The translations under genes and the position numbers were made by a program. A stretch of 64,000 nt of DNA. It comes from Talpa occidentalis. Taxonomy: Eukaryota > Chordata > Mammalia > Eulipotyphla > Talpidae. This document shows positions 25,101 through 37,100 of the stretch, piece by piece. The notes under the pieces are model-generated. The model was not told the DNA's origin, did not search any database, and saw nothing but the letters and a program-made list of their open reading frames with translations. Where the stretch lies: the NCBI RefSeq assembly GCF_014898055.3, contig NW_023603184.1, forward strand, positions 34,533,359 through 34,597,358, in the 5' to 3' direction. How positions within the stretch are numbered: the stretch's first letter is position 1; each line of letters opens with the position of its first letter.

Positions 25101-28100
25101 CCTGCGCATCGATGAGGAGAAGCCAGATAACACAGGTAGGGAGAGGCAAGGGCTGGCTTGAGATACATGGAGTCTGAAGGGTATCTGGGGAATAACCAGA
25201 GGCAGGGACCTGGGTTCTCTTGTGGACTTGGGTCAGGGCGCTGAAACTGAGATGTCATGCAGCCAACCTCCACTCTCCTCCCGCCCCCTGATTTTTTCTA
25301 TAGGGCCTCCTGTTCTGGCCATGATGACCTTTGCAGAGAACCTCAGCTATGGTATGCCTATGGCCCAAAACCTCAAGTTCTCAAAAAAACCTCATCTGAA
25401 CCAGCCCCAGGCAGACAGTGAAGACATGGCTACTAAGCTCAGGGAGCACTTGCTGGCTGTCAGCAGCTTTCTTTTTGCCGTGATCTGGGGCTTTGGAGGT
25501 CATCTTCCCTCCAGGTAGCTACAGGGGTCAGGGAAGGGAGGTGCAGAGGGCTGGGACGGATTGACCCTTGGAAGTCAAAACTCAGGGGCCATCACTGTCG
25601 GGAGAGGGTGGAGGATCTGAGTGTGTCACCCACAGAACCACAGTAATTGACGTTTGCCGGTACGTTCATCTGAACAGGCTCTGGCCCCTCTTTGACGTGT
25701 TCCTGAGGAATTCTGTTAGTTCCCTCTCCAACTACCCGGAGCCACTGCCCTCAGCTTCGGTGTTTGATCTGTATGTGTGCCCCAAGAAAGGGACACTGGT
25801 CCCCTTCACTGGCCAATACCTGAGCAGTCGCATCAAAGGAACAACAGGCATCTTCAACCCTACTTCCCAGGTGTGAGGCCAGTGGGGTCGTGGGTGAGGA
25901 CGGGGATCATGGAGAAATCCTGAGTAGTCCACAGGCTCGGTCCCGCTGAGGTCGACCTGCCCCCGTTTGTTGATAGGTTTTCAGTCACAAGAACACATGA
26001 GGTGCATGTGCAGCTTTAGGATAAGACCCCCTAGACCTTTACTTGCAGCTAGTCATGGTCCTAAACAGCAACAGCTGCAGTAAGTCCTGCTCCTGCCTGC
26101 AGACCGAACGGCTGCTGTATGTGGTGGACCTGCTGCTGTCAGGGGGCCACCCGGCACTGCTGGCTGGAGAGGCAGCCACAGGGAAGTCGACCTTCGTGGA
26201 GGTGCTCGTGGAGCCTCATCATCCGTACATGTCCAGCGCCATCCACCCTGCCTTCGGGACCACTCACCTTCGCCTTCTGCTGAGCCGAGGGGTCCAGGGT
26301 CAAGGGCAAGTCAGCCCAGGGTCTGGGCGGCACCTGGAGTCTAAGGGCTCCCTGCTCTTCCTGCTGGAGGATCTGCACCTGGCTGCTTCTGGTGAGGCGC
26401 TGGGAAGAGGGACGGAAGGAGTCACTGTCACCTTTCCACGGTAGAATTCCCTAGCAATAGTCACTGGCTCTCAAATACGCGCCCACAGTCCAAGCCCAGT
26501 GTTCCATCCCTAGTATCTCAGTCTCCATGTACTCACTGAACAGACTGACCCCGCCGTGGCCTCCCCCACCACCCACCACCTCTGTGCTTTGACTTTATTT
26601 CCAGCCCAGTCTCTTGTAGCATCCGTTGTTCTGTTGGCTCCGTGTCTCTCTCTCCACCTTAGATCCAACCATGATCTCATCATCTTTCCCACAAAACCCG
26701 CTCTTGTGTCTTCTTAGTAACTGGTACCCCCATCCATCCAGGCCCTTGAGTCAGAAATCTTGTTGACACTTCCCCCTCTCTCATCAGTGTCAGTGTCCCG
26801 TCACCCTGTCTCTCCATTTTGCTGGACATTCCTGAGACAGTGGTGGGGGTTTGCCTGCAAAGGGGCATTAGGGAACTTTTTGGGGTGATGCAAATGTTCT
26901 GAATATCATTGGGATGGTGGCTACACGGGTGTATATACTTGTCAGAACTCATCAAATGATGCACCTGAAATCATGTACATTTCATAAAAGTCATGTTTCC
27001 ATAAAGCTGGCAATGAGAGTGGGAATGTGATGTGACTCTACTCTGTGACTATGCTCAGCTTCCAGCCTGTCCCATTCATTAACTTGCAGTCAATTAATCA
27101 TTGGCCTTAGAGGTAGGATTGAGGGTAGAAGAGCCAAGAACTTTACTTCTTTCAGGGAGAGAGTGAGAGCTACCAACGTACTCAGACACAACCAAGTGCT
27201 AAGACATCAGATGCACAAAATTCCACTAGAGCCTTGCTTGTGTTGGAAGAAGACCCAGGGAGACAAGAACGGGGGGACAGAGTGACACTGTCACGTGGAC
27301 ACATGCCCATCCTCATGTTTCCTCTTCGTGCCCCACAGACCCCGAGAAGAGCAGTCAACCGGTGCTAGAGACCCTGCGCCAGGCCTTAGATGGCACCGTG
27401 TATGCCCACGGCACCTTGGAGCTGCAGACACTGCACCCTGCGGTCAACTTCCTTGCCACCATCACGGTGCCTGGCTTCTGTGAGCGCCCCCTGTGCCCAC
27501 GCCTCTCTAGACTCTTCACTGTGCTGGCTCTGGACAACGTGACCCAGGCCACCATGCTGAGCAGGCATGTGCCCAGCATCCAGGCCTGGCTTGAGCGCTT
27601 CCCCTCTGTGGAACTGGAGGGGATTCTAGCAAGATCCCTGGTCAGGGCCTCCATGGAGGCCTGGGAGGCTGTGGGCAGCTGCTTCCTACCTTCTCCCTCC
27701 CACCCACACTACCGCTTCTCCCCACACTCTGTGAGCCAAATCCTGGGCAGCCTGCAGGTGCTGCCCACCAGAACGGGCCCCCGCGGCTTTGCAGACACTG
27801 TGCGCCACCAGGAGCACTTGCGTCGCGTGTCAGGCTTGCACGGCTCCCGCCTGACAGTCATGATGACCATGCGCAACATGGTGCGGCTTTGGTTGCATGA
27901 AGCACAGAGAACTTTTTGTGACAGGCTGGACAGTCCTGAGGAACGCTCCTCCTGTGCCAAGATGCTCCTAGAAATAGCCCAGAGTGTCTTCTGCTGTGGG
28001 CCAGCACCCCGGCACCTGGGCAAAGACTTGGAGGTGGGGAAAGTGGAGGAAGAGAAGGTGCTGGTAGTGGAATCGGAAGAGGAGCTGGCCCAATGGTCGG

Positions 28101-31100
28101 ACTTCAGCGACGGTGGCAGTGAGACCGAGGAGGAGGAGGACCCCTATGGCCTACAGGTGACCACAGGCTTCTATGCCAGTGATTCAGGTCTGACGCTCTC
28201 TGCAAAGCCATCAAAGAGGGAGGCCACGGAGACCATGAATCAGCAGACAAAGCAGGAGAAAAGCATCCATGCCTCCAGCTATAGGTCCCAGCTACAGAAA
28301 CCTGAGATTTGGTGGCAGAAGACACCCCGGCTGGACCTGATCTCACCCCTGTTGCTACCAGTATTAATACTCTATCCCCAGGAAAAGCCCTCAGACTTGA
28401 TTTTCAGTCAGGACCTTACTCTAGGACCCCACTCTGAGAACCCCAATTTATATGTTGAACGACAGTGGGAGACCCTGAAAGAGCAACTGGCCACCTCAGC
28501 TGCTCAGCTGAAGCTGAGCCCCCACCTTGCCCAGTGCCACTCCATGGTCCAGCACGTGGCCCGCCTGGTCCGGGTGCTGGGCAGACCCCGGCAGCATGGC
28601 CTTCTGCTCTCAGGGGCTCCTGGTACTGGGCGCCATACTGCTGTCAGTCTGGCAGCTGGCATTTGTCAGGCCAACCTCTTCCGTCTGCCATCGGGGTCAG
28701 AGGAGGCCATTCTCCAGTGTCTGCGTGATGCCAGCTGGCATGCTGGCATATTAGGCCAGCCAGTGGCCCTGCTGGTGGCCAGGGGCGTGGATCTTATTAC
28801 CCTTCATCGCCTGCTGGCCCTGGTAACCTCAGGCAGTTTCCCTGACCAGTACTCAGAGGCAGATCTAGACAACATCGAAGAACATGTCCCTAGAGACAGC
28901 CTTAGCATCAAGCAGATCAGGAAAGAAATGCTGTTGCAGAGGTGAGGCCAAGAACCCTGTAGGGGGGCTGTTGTGGGCAAAAGACCAAAAAAAAAAAAAA
29001 TTCTGGGGGTCACTGTGAAGACTCAGAAGACTAGGGCTAAAGGGTCAAGGTTGGGACTAGGGCCTGGAAAGGGAACCGGGGTGGGGCCGGGGAGGATAGT
29101 TTCTGAGCGGATGGCCCACAGGTTCTACCAGCAAGTGTGTAGCCACCTGCACCTTTTCATCCTGCTGGAAGATGACCAGATCCACAGGAAACTGCCCTCC
29201 ACCCTTTTCCTGAGGCTCCTTGAAGTGGCTGTCGCCAGCATTGACCGCTACGAACCTTGGGACCAAGCCACCCTAGTCAGCGTGGCCCAGCACTACCTGG
29301 AGAGTGTCAGAAGTCCACCCCTTAAAGACGGTGAGCCCTCTTTACCTTTTCTGCTCTTTCCCTGAGCAGAAGAGGGTCTCCTCCCCTCCCCTTCCTTACC
29401 CTTCCCTCCCCTCCTGTCCCTCCTCTGTTCCCTTCAAGCTTACAAGCTGAGACCAAAGCCATGCCCGTTGCAGATTACATGATATGCCCAGACCTCCGGG
29501 CCTCAGTTCCCCGTGTGGCCAAAGTCATGGCTCTCATCCACCTCTCGGCTGCCAGCTACCATGGACACCTGTGCCCTGAATTGCCACTCGTCACCCCCAA
29601 GACTTTCCTAGACTTCCTGGGCACCTTCATACTGCAGCGGCAGCAGATGACACTGAAAATTAAGAACAAGGCTCATCTGTGAGTGGCCCCATCCCCAGCA
29701 CTCTAACTCCTCCTGTTCCCTCAGATCCACTCATTGGCACCTTTGTATCTCCAGAATCCAGAATGCCCTGTGGAGTCTGAAAATGATGATTGAGAAGCAC
29801 AATACCTATACCAACCTGCTCTTCAACTTGGAACAGCAGCTGAAAGGTTCTCGCAAGGTAAAGGGGAGAAAATTAGGAGGCAGACACAGCAGGGTCAAAG
29901 CAGGCACCCAAAAGGGACTTTGGAGGAACTAACCGACTGAACCTGAGTTCTTGTCTCCTGAGAGTCTCCTTTCCCAAAGGCAGCTCTCTGATCCTTTAGA
30001 GCTCAGGCTCAAAGTTCCCCATGGCGCAGCCCGGACCTGGCTGATTCTTCTAAACACATGAAACCTAAATGTCTTCTTCTGGTTGTCCCGAGTATCCTGA
30101 TTGTGTGAAGCTCAGATGCCCCCCGCCTCAAGACATCTATGGATTTCCACTGGAGACAGGGCAGTGGTGACATTCTCATGGTCGCCTCTCCCTTACCCTC
30201 TCCTGAAGTCACTGTCACTTCTAGTTGGCACGCCTCTGCAGCGATTGTCTCTTCCACGCCTCTGTTCTTATGTCTGTTCCTTCCACAAAAGTACCAAGGA
30301 TGCAAGGTGGTTTTGTACGTGGGGAACTGTGGATAGGTAACAGCAGCAGGGACAGTTTCCTTTCAAGCACAGAGCCAGAAATAGATTCAAATGATAGACC
30401 AGACATCAATGTTTTGGATTTCCTCTGTCATGTGCCTCTACAGGGGATTGCCCCATGACTAGCTTTTCTCAGCTCATCTCCCCAGTACCTGCTCCCCAAT
30501 GTTTTTCAGCAACTCCACTCTTCCTTTAGAGCTTTCCAAATGCAGTTCTCATGTAAAAGGAGATATTTTTCTAGTTCATACTCTGAATCCTGCTGCTTTC
30601 CTATTTCCTATTCAAGCAGTCTTCTCGCTTGAATACATATGCCTCTCAGGTCTAGCTAAAACTGCTAGGGGAGGGACCACCGTACCTTCTATAACCAAAT
30701 ACCCTCAGGTAAAGGTGATTTTCCAAAAGAGAATTTTTTTGGTCTTTTGTTTTTATTTTTTTAATTTTTAATTTTATTTTTTTTTAAGATTTATTTATTT
30801 ATTTATTTATTTATACAAGCACTGGGTACAGTCAGAAGCACGGGAGGGTGAGAGAATTCACCAGAGCCAGAGCGGGGAGCAGAGCAGGCAGAAGGACCGA
30901 AGTACACTGCTGAGGGGAGCAGCGGGCGGCAGGAGAGGTCTGCGCACCATGTGGGACCCTCCTCCGGTGGCCGGGGAGCAGCCAGGGATCGAACCAGCAC
31001 TGCAGAAGCTGCTGGCAGCTTCGCAACCCAACGCTCAACCGCTGCGCCACCAGGGAGGCCCTGGTCTTTTGTTTTTAATAAGAGAAATCCTGATATAACT

Positions 31101-34100
31101 TGATTTTTTCTTTTCCTTCCTGCTATACGCAACTTTGATGAAGGGTCAAGGATAACTACAGAGAAGTGAACAAGTGATTCACTCACAGGCAGATAATCTG
31201 ACTGACTTCCTACTGTGCTTCCAGGCCTTACCGCTCCATAGCCTAGCCTGGGTGCCCTGAGGACTGCCAGCCAGTGCCCCACAACTCTAGGGGCACACTT
31301 GGCACACTCACATTGTCTCCCCGTTCACGGCTTTCATTGCCTTCTGGGGAAGGTGCTCCCTAGGGTTCTCATGCACTTGTGCCCTCCTGCCACCCGCCAC
31401 ACAGATTCACCAGCTTAGATTATACCACATGTGTCCACTGAGATGCCAACAGAAAAGTTCACATACAGGAGTTCTCTTTCCCATGTTTTGAAAATTCTTG
31501 TTTCCAGTCCTGGGTCTTACCTTTTCCCAAGGCAATTAATATTAGGAATTGTTGATCTGTGTCAGGGGTACTATTATTCTTTGATCCCTGGGTCAGTTAT
31601 ATCAGAGCATAACATCAGCCCAAAATCTGGATTAGAGGTGTTCACAGTCTCAGATGTCCATAGTGTTCAGTGTCAAATCCCTCGGCCATTTACTCAATCG
31701 CCATAATCATCATCTAGCTAGCTAGAATCCTTTCCACAGTTTTCTAATGTGTCTATCTTTAGTCCCATTTTAAATACAGAGATCTAGAGGGCTTCAGGAA
31801 ATTCCCCTAACCTTGCAAGTTTATGATAAGAATCAAGTGAGATCTTGATGGGAAGCATTTAAAAGTGCTGTCACATATAAATGTTATGTGCTAATTATGT
31901 CAGATTAGATTGCCTCCTTATAAGAAACATATAAAGCTCTCTCCTTGCTTCATGGTGCCTAGTTTATTGGAAGATACAGACTCATGCAGGCAATTACAAA
32001 GTAATGTGTTATGACAGAGAAAGTCCAGGGCGCTTTGAAATATCGAGGCTTTCTAGAAAAAAAACCTCGTGTGTCAGTATGTAGTCCAGAGCTATGTATA
32101 GAACATGGTAGGCATTCAAAAACATTCCTTTAAATATGTGAACAAATGAATGAACTACATCAAAATTGATACCTGAAGGTTAGGTGAGAGTTGGCATAAA
32201 AGGGGTTGGAGAGGAGGAATGCACAAGCTGAAGTAAAGCATGTGCAAAGGCCCAGAGGCCAGAGAATGTGTCTGCATTGGAAGGACTACAAGTCAAGAGT
32301 GGCTATAGAGTACTAGGAGAGAAAAAAGAGATGAGGTTGGGGGCGTCCCCAGTGGCTCAGCAGTTGAGCACTGGGTTGCGAAGCTGCCCGCAGCCTCTGC
32401 AGCGCCGGTTCGATCCCCGGCTGCTCCCCAGCCACCGGAGGAGGGTCCCACATGGCGCTCAGACCCCTCCTGCCGCCCGCTGCTCCCCTCAGCAGTGTAT
32501 TTCATCAGTCTGCCTGTTCTGCTCCCCGCTCTGGCTCTGGTGAATTCCCTCACTCTCACGCGCTTCTAACTGTACCCAGTGCTTGTATAAATAAATAAAT
32601 AAATCTTAAAAAAAAAAAAAAAAGAAGAGGTTGGAATGATGATAGGGACCTGGCTATGGAGGCTTCGTAAGCCAAATGAAAGAGTGGCAAATGTTAAGCA
32701 GTATGATGATATTTTATTTAAAAAAAAAAAAAAAACTGATCAGGCCACAGCATAGACGGGGAGTAAAAGCAGCAGTCAAGATGCCAGTGAGGAAGACAGT
32801 GTAGGAGGTCAAGGTGCGAGCACGGGCATGCGTGATGAGTGCTGGAGGCAGGAGCGATAGACATGAGAGACATTCTGGAGGTAGAACTGAATGGCTTGAA
32901 GATGAGTTGGATTTGGAGGAATAGAAGAAATGGAGTCAGGGTAACAAATAGGTTCCTTCCTTGGGATACTTGGGTATATTTTGCCACAGTTCTATGAGAA
33001 ATAGAATGCTCCAGGGTCACGTTTCCAAGAGATCTAAGGCGGCATGGCCGATATGTTTATTCTTGGAGATGTGGGGCCCAGGGTGCCTGTGAGAAAGCAA
33101 AGGGGAGATTTCCACTAAGCAGATGGACACATGGGTGTGGGCACTGAGAAAGAATCTGGCTAGAGGTAGAAATGTGGGAGGAGGTAGAATATAGGTGATG
33201 ATCAAAGACGTGAGGTTAGGAAGGGTGCATCAGAGTGTCTGTCAGGTGAGAAGAGATGGGGGCCCTGGCAAAACTGAGAAAGAACAACCAGAGCATTTGG
33301 AGGAGCCAAAAGCGAGGATGGCATCAGGGAAGTCAAGACAGCGGGAACTGTCTCCTGTGACAAATGCCACCAGTGGGTCAGGTGAGAGAAAGACTCTCAT
33401 CTAATGGTTAAGCACGTAGGCTTTGATTCCAGATTCCCTGGCCCTGTCGAGTGGGTCAGAAGAAGCAGCCACCCATTCGGGTCTGCACTACCAGATGCAC
33501 AACTCACAGATCAATAAGTGACGGTCTGTATCTGTGGCCTCTTTGGAGTTCAGCATGGCCACCCTCACCAAGTGAAAGAGTAGGCTGGAGTCCCAAGCCC
33601 ATGGAGTGTTCCCTTGGGGTCTTCCCACCTGGCCAGGGGTCTGGCGCTACAGAGCCTGCATCTCTGTGCACAGAGCCTCACCACATTGCATCATCAACTA
33701 GAGCAAGACAGGCTTCTGTACCAACGGCTGCTGGTGGAGAGCCAGCAGCAGGAAAACCTCGTTAAGAACCTGACCAGGCACCGAGATGCCCTGCGGGCTC
33801 AGCAAGCGGCTTTCCTGGAGCAGGTGGGTCGTCTCGCTGCCCACCGACAGTGCTCCTCTCTTGGGAGGGGACACCCTCAAAGGATACCCAGAGAAGAGGA
33901 TATGGTGGGGTGACTTGCCATGGAGTGTCCTGGGGGAGGGGCATAGGGAACAGGATGGATTGGGGAAAGGTTTCTTGTGGGGACTCTTAGGAGGTGAGCC
34001 TTCCTGGCAAAACCCTGGAGAGAAATAAGTTTGGAGCTCAGACCAAGAGTGCCTCTCTTGACCTTGACCATCTAGATGGGCACAGCATTTCAGGGGCCCC

Positions 34101-37100
34101 TGAGCCAGCTGCGGGTGGCTGACTTTGAGGAGATACGGAGCTATCGAGCACCCCCAGAACCCGTGGTCCGGGTGACTGACGCACTGTGCGAACTGTTCCA
34201 CCGTAAAACAGGCTGGACCAGTGCCAAGCAGCTGTTATGCTCTGAAGACTTTTACCAGGTAGGCAGAGTGGGGCGCAGTAGAGGAGCAGAGGGGAGACTT
34301 GGTAGGGTTAGACTCTTGGGGCAAGGCTCAAGCGCTCACGTCTTCCCCACCTCTGTTAATACTCTCTCCCAGGAGCTGGTGTTCTTCCCCAAGGAGAAGG
34401 TGACGGACTCGGAGCTGATAAAGCTAAAGCTAGCCCTGAACGCTCCAGGTATGAGCGAGGCAGCTCTGCAGGCAGTGAGTTTACCTGTAGCAAGCCTAGC
34501 AGCCTGGCTCTGGGCCATCGTGCGCTACAGTCTAGCACGGCGCCGAGGGCTGCCCACGGGTCTGCTGCTGCAGCAGGTTGAAGTGACACTAGCTAAGGAG
34601 CAGGCCCGCCTGGGCCACTACCAGTTTCAAGGCCAGCAGATCCTCGAGCACACTTTGGCCCTGACCAAGAAGATGCAGTCCACTCAGGCTTCCCACAGAC
34701 ACATGGCAGAGGATCTCAGCTGGGCTCAGTGTAGCCAGTATCACAAGTGGCCCATAAAGGCTGCACTGCTGACGCCCATGTACTCCTGGACCACAGACCT
34801 CCAGGTAACAGCCCCTCCCAAGTTCACTTCTGCACCACTGCTCTTCTCCTATGCTCCGCCGGGGCCCTCCCTCCTCCCTCCGTCCTACTCCATGCCTTTG
34901 TCAGGCTTCTCTCCATACCCTGCTTTGCCCCCTCTGCCAAACCCTCTGCCTACACCCTCTGGTCTTCCCTTCACACCAGAAGTTGCAGGGGTACTCCGTG
35001 ACCATCTTGGGAGATGCCCTCCTGTGTTCAGCTGCCATCGTCTACCTGGGCCAGTTCCCTGCACTGCGGCGCCAGGAGATGATGGACAAGTGGCTGGCCC
35101 TGTGCAAGGGCTTTCAGGAGCCCCTGGCCCCAGATGACATGGCACAGGCCCGGAAGCAACAAAAATTTGGCAGCTCTGTGCCTCCCCCAGTCCCCCTGCT
35201 GTCCACACACGCTCCCTTCAACCTCCTGTTCTTGCTGAGCTCAAAGTCAGAGCAGTTCCAGTGGGACCGAGACCTGAAGCCCCAGGCCAAGTCAGCCCGT
35301 CTCGCAGGCCTGTTTCTGCGAAGTCGCACCCACTACCACAGTTGCCGTTGGCCTCTGCTGCTTGACCCCAGCAACCAAGCCCTCATCTGGCTGGACCCAC
35401 TGCCTCTGGAAGAGACTAAGTCCTCGGGCCCTGATAGCTCAAAAGGCAGAGGTAAGGCCAGGGACAGACAGTGCTGCTCACGTTTCTGAACTGCCCAACA
35501 CTCTCAGTTACATGTGATCTCCCCTTTCAGAATGAAGACACCAGATTATTCCAGGTTCCTCCAGTCTAAGTGATAGTGATTGATTACTTCTGTCAACATT
35601 TTTTTTTTTTGACTCATATTACAATGATCTCAAGCCACATGGCTGACCAGTCCATGATCTTTCATGCCCTGGTCTGGTCAGCGTGACTGGAGACTTGGTC
35701 TACAGATCAGAGCTTTACTAGCCAAATTTATCCATGTTCAGGAATTCTGGGGAAATATTTCGAGTGGCTCAGCAGGGCTCAGGGACCCACGTGGGTGGGA
35801 TGTCAGAAAGGGCATTTTGTAGGGAAGCAAAGGTGTTTATTTCTCAGAAGATGAGGTTGGGGGTTGCCCTGGTGTGAATAATAAACTTCTACAGTGGACG
35901 GTGCATAAGTAAGTGGGCAGCAACATGGGCTTTTATTGTGTGTGTTTTTATTATTATTTTAAAATTTTTATTGAAGTAACATTATTTTACATCCTTGCTA
36001 GTGTTTTGACAATATAGGACTTGCCCCCTCAGGTAGCCACCATGACCCTCCCACCACCAAGCTCCCAAAGTCCTCCACCACAGTCCATTGTATTCTACCC
36101 CCACCCTCCACCCTGTTTTCATGCCTCTTCTTCCCCTACCACACAAAGTTGAAGATCTATGGTCAGTTTTCCAGGGCTGGTTTTAAAGTTTGTCTTTGCC
36201 TGACTTTGCTTGGTTTCTCTATATTCCACATGTAAGTGACTTATCTTTCACCTTCTTGTTTATTTCACTTAGTAGAAGCCCTTGTAGCTTCATGCATGTT
36301 ACTGCAAAAGGCACACGTTTATCTTTTTTGATTGCTGAGGAGTATTCCATGGTGTATATATACCACCTTTTCTTGATCTACTCATCTGATTTTGGTTGTT
36401 TCCATAGCTTGGCTATTGTAAATAGTGCTGTTGTAAACATGGGAGTGCCAGTTTCCATTTGGATTAGTTATCTTAGATTTTTGTGGTCGATACCTAGGAG
36501 TGGGATCGTATGGCAGATCCATTTTTAGTCTTTTGAGAAACCTCCACACTGCTTTCCATAGGGGCTGGACCAGTCTACATTCCCACCAGCAGGGTAGGAG
36601 AGTTCCTTTTTCTCTACACCCTCACCAGCACTTGTTTCTGGTCTTTTTGATATGGGCCGTTCTCACTGGAGTTAGGTGTGTTTTTTTTTTAAATTAATAT
36701 TTTTTTATATAATTCTTACATCATTTTTCATTTTTGTACAATGTATGCATTTTCATTTTGGTTATATTCCCCATACAATTGCCCCCCCCCCTTATTTTGA
36801 CCCTAGTCCTTCCTCTCCCCGCTTTTCCTTCCCCCCCACCGCCACCCTGGTAGTGTATCTCTGGTTTACAGTTGCTTGTTGATTTTGATTTTTACTTTGT
36901 ATTAATTAGTCTTTTTCCTGGTCCCTTGTTTAGGTTTTCTAGATTCCTGCTATGAGTGAGACCATCCGGTATTTTTCTTTTTCTTTCTGGCTTATTTCGC
37001 TGAGCATGATCCCTTCTAGCTCCATCCATGTTGCTGCAAACTGCATGTGTTTATCTTTTTTGAATGCTGAGTAATATTCCATGGTGTATATGTACCACAT

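Larger units (their letters stand above)
29858..33673. other. DNHD1: DNHD1 intron, 3.8 kb, inside the stalk
   Basis: Holds two SINEs (30756-31061 minus and 32341-32622 plus) and an A-run near 32720. The parts 29900-30700, 31080-32330 and 32650-33670 show no recognised feature; scattered short ORFs there look random. Confidence 0.5.

Noticed and set aside
22481..25149. Many minus-strand ORFs of 60-122 codons under the large DNHD1 exon
   Set aside because: Antisense shadows of a long GC-rich coding exon.
30803..31282. 159-codon minus-strand ORF
   Set aside because: More than half is SINE sequence and the rest is unrelated intron; no splice or protein support.
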